Source of the DNA: Streptomyces sp. NBRC 110611
GTDB lineage: Bacteria; Actinomycetota; Actinomycetes; Streptomycetales; Streptomycetaceae
DNA length: 64,000 nucleotides
Assembly (NCBI RefSeq): GCF_001590865.1
Contig: NZ_BBUY01000001.1
Location: 323,607 to 387,606 of the forward strand
Direction of reading: 5' to 3'
In this document: one piece after another, positions 62,705-64,000 of the stretch
Layout: each line of letters begins with the position of its first letter
Position numbering within the stretch: the first letter of the stretch is position 1
Notes under the pieces: generated by a model
Databases searched by the model: none
Seen by the model: the letters and a program-made list of their open reading frames with translations, nothing else
Told to the model about the DNA's origin: nothing
Position numbers and translations under genes: made by a program

Positions 62705-63577
62705 TCAGTCGATGCCCGCGATGGCCGGGAGCTCCGCTTCGCGGTGGTGTCTGCTGATGTTCCTCTCCAGCAGGGCGAGGCATTCGGCGACGCCCACGCT
62801 GTCCGGGGTGTGCTCGGGCAGCCGCCCGTCCGCCTTCCTGAGCTCGGCCAGCGCCTGGTCGATGGCTGTCTGGGCGGCGAACAGGCAGGGGGTGCTGTAG
62901 ATCGCGACGTGCACGCCCAGCTCGTTCAGCTCCGACAGCGACAGCCGCGGCGACTTCCCTCCCGCGATCTGGTTGAACAGCAGTGGCTTGTCGCCGATGA
63001 CCGCCCGCACCTTGCGAATCCAGTCGACGCTGCGGACGCCGTCCACGAGGATCACATCCGCGTCCGTCGCGGCCAGCGCCTTGGCGCGGCGCAGGATCTC
63101 GGCCTCTTCCGTGGCGTCGGTACGGGCCACGACGAGGAGGTCCTGTCGGCTCTCCAGCACCATCTCCAGCTTGTTCAGGTACTCGTCCAGCGGCAGCACC
63201 TGCTTGCCGTCGACGTGCCCGCAGCGGCGGGGCCGCTTCTGGTCCTCCAGGATCACCCCGGAGGCGCCGATCGCCTCCAGGTGCTGTACGACATGGCACG
63301 CCGTCTCCTCGTCGACGTAGCCGTCGTCGATGTCCACGAGCAGGTGCTGGCGCGGGAACGCCAGACGCAGCCGCTGGACGAAGGCGACGAGGTCGGGCCA
63401 GGCGATGAACCCGATGTCCGGCAGGCCGTAGTGGGACGCGGCGAAGCCGAAGCCGGAGACGAACAGGCCGTCGTGGTACCGGGCCGCGATGGAGGCGGAG
63501 AACATGTCGAAGACGCCGATCAGCGGCGTGGTGCCGTCGTCCAGGACGGCCTTGCGTAGCCGGTTGGGGTGGTTCAC
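62705..63577 (-). CDS. PEP mutase / isocitrate lyase superfamily protein
   Basis: 290 residues from GTG 63577, chosen because GGAGGG lies six bases upstream. TIM-barrel marks: PLIGVFDMFSASIAARYHDG, LLVDIDDGYVDEETACHVVQ (metal-binding Asp residues), ILEDQKRPRRCGHVDGKQVL, VVARTDATEEAEILRRAKAL. The RCGH in the loop is like isocitrate or methylisocitrate lyases, whereas true PEP mutases have EDKxxxKxN there. A lyase or hydrolase of a small carboxylate or phosphonate is possible; no phosphonate genes are nearby. Confidence 0.85.
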   Translation of the reverse strand: MNHPNRLRKAVLDDGTTPLIGVFDMFSASIAARYHDGLFVSGFGFAASHYGLPDIGFIAWPDLVAFVQRLRLAFPRQHLLVDIDDGYVDEETACHVVQHLEAIGASGVILEDQKRPRRCGHVDGKQVLPLDEYLNKLEMVLESRQDLLVVARTDATEEAEILRRAKALAATDADVILVDGVRSVDWIRKVRAVIGDKPLLFNQIAGGKSPRLSLSELNELGVHVAIYSTPCLFAAQTAIDQALAELRKADGRLPEHTPDSVGVAECLALLERNISRHHREAELPAIAGID

Positions 63578-64000
63578 GAGTACCCTCCAGGGGTTGGTCC
63601 GTTGGTTCGCGTGTGCTGTCTCCTGCCGACCTCCGCCGCCAAGCTCCGGTCGGCAGCTGTGCCATGACGCACCATGGGCCGATGAGCCGGGGGCCGCCGC
63701 CGACGAGTGGCACTTCACCTGCGGCGGGTCCCCGGACCGGCTCTCAACCCTGTGACATGCCCCTACGCATATGCCGGCAAGCAACTGACATCACTGGCTG
63801 CGCAGTTACGGGCACGCTCTGTGGAAGATAGGCCAAGGGCTGTTCATGGGACAATAATGAAAAGGTAAAGTGCCCCTGTTGGGAGGTGCTTTTCCGTCGT
63901 CTTGCGAAGTCCCCCGCCCGCGTCGGCCGCCCTTCCGAAGAGGCACTCCGCCCCCACCGGTCACTCGAAAGCGCCCCCGAAACCTCCCTCTTGAGACGAC
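63578..64000. other. Terminal 423 bp, no supported gene
   Basis: Upstream region of the minus-strand lyase-like gene. Sequence near 63840-63880 is AT-richer (GGGACAATAATGAAAAGG) and could be a promoter for the lyase gene or for a gene beyond the window. No coding frame is supported. Confidence 0.4.

Overview
The window reads as a stretch of Streptomyces chromosome. Coding regions are very GC-rich with strong G/C at third codon positions. GTG starts, ATGA/GTGA stop-start overlaps and GGAGG-type ribosome sites are common. Several families are typical of streptomycetes: DUF397/DUF5753 pairs, DUF2690 and DUF3017 proteins, DUF5988, and XRE-STAND-WD40 proteins. From memory, the gene order (purN-purH, folD-DUF3017, mdh, glycine-betaine genes, trpS) matches the conserved core region around SCO4813-SCO4839 of S. 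coelicolor. No tRNA, rRNA, CRISPR array or complete insertion sequence was seen.

Layout. 0-2.3 kb: an SDR oxidoreductase, an HxlR regulator and a divergent imine-reductase-like enzyme. 2.3-6.5 kb: a membrane protein, then translationally coupled purN-purH (last steps of IMP synthesis) closed by a strong hairpin, then a small secreted protein. 6.6-10.9 kb, all minus strand: a coupled FHA protein and a membrane Ser/Thr kinase fused to a lytic-transglycosylase-like outer domain, then two proline-rich-tailed membrane proteins, one of the RDD family. 11.2-15.2 kb: folD, a DUF3017 membrane protein and a UvrA-like ABC ATPase. 15.5-18.7 kb: two coupled transmembrane XRE regulators and mdh. 18.8-24.5 kb: a giant XRE-STAND-WD40 protein, a secreted protein, a tiny Cys protein and a DUF5753/DUF397 pair. 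24.6-27.8 kb: a three-gene membrane operon whose first two products share a RHIM-like motif. 28-29.7 kb: small metabolic and secreted proteins. 30-37.7 kb: a complete choline-to-betaine and betaine-uptake operon. 37.9-41.8 kb: a trypsin-like lipoprotein, two tandem AhpD-like proteins and a divergent MocR regulator.

41.8-52.6 kb is an accessory, decaying region. It holds an IS5-type transposase remnant, a MocR gene remnant, an 11-bp iteron-like array, a WXG100-toxin-immunity module whose toxin gene is frameshifted, an XRE-TPR gene with an in-frame TGA, a kinase lacking its N-lobe, a GNAT gene with an in-frame TAG, and an orphan SMI1/KNR4 protein. 53-64 kb returns to ordinary content: a protease-like protein without its catalytic residues, a LysE exporter, lipoproteins, a glutathionylspermidine-synthase-like ATP-grasp enzyme, an ornithine aminotransferase, trpS, a 2'-5' RNA-ligase-like protein and a PEP-mutase/isocitrate-lyase family enzyme.

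The best candidates for undescribed biology are the operon at 24617-27832 (shared IGDHNT motif, possible amyloid signalling), the kinase-transglycosylase fusion with its FHA partner (6642-9133), a small Cys protein family found divergent from XRE regulators at two loci, and an extra 63-codon frame coupled inside the betaine transporter operon.
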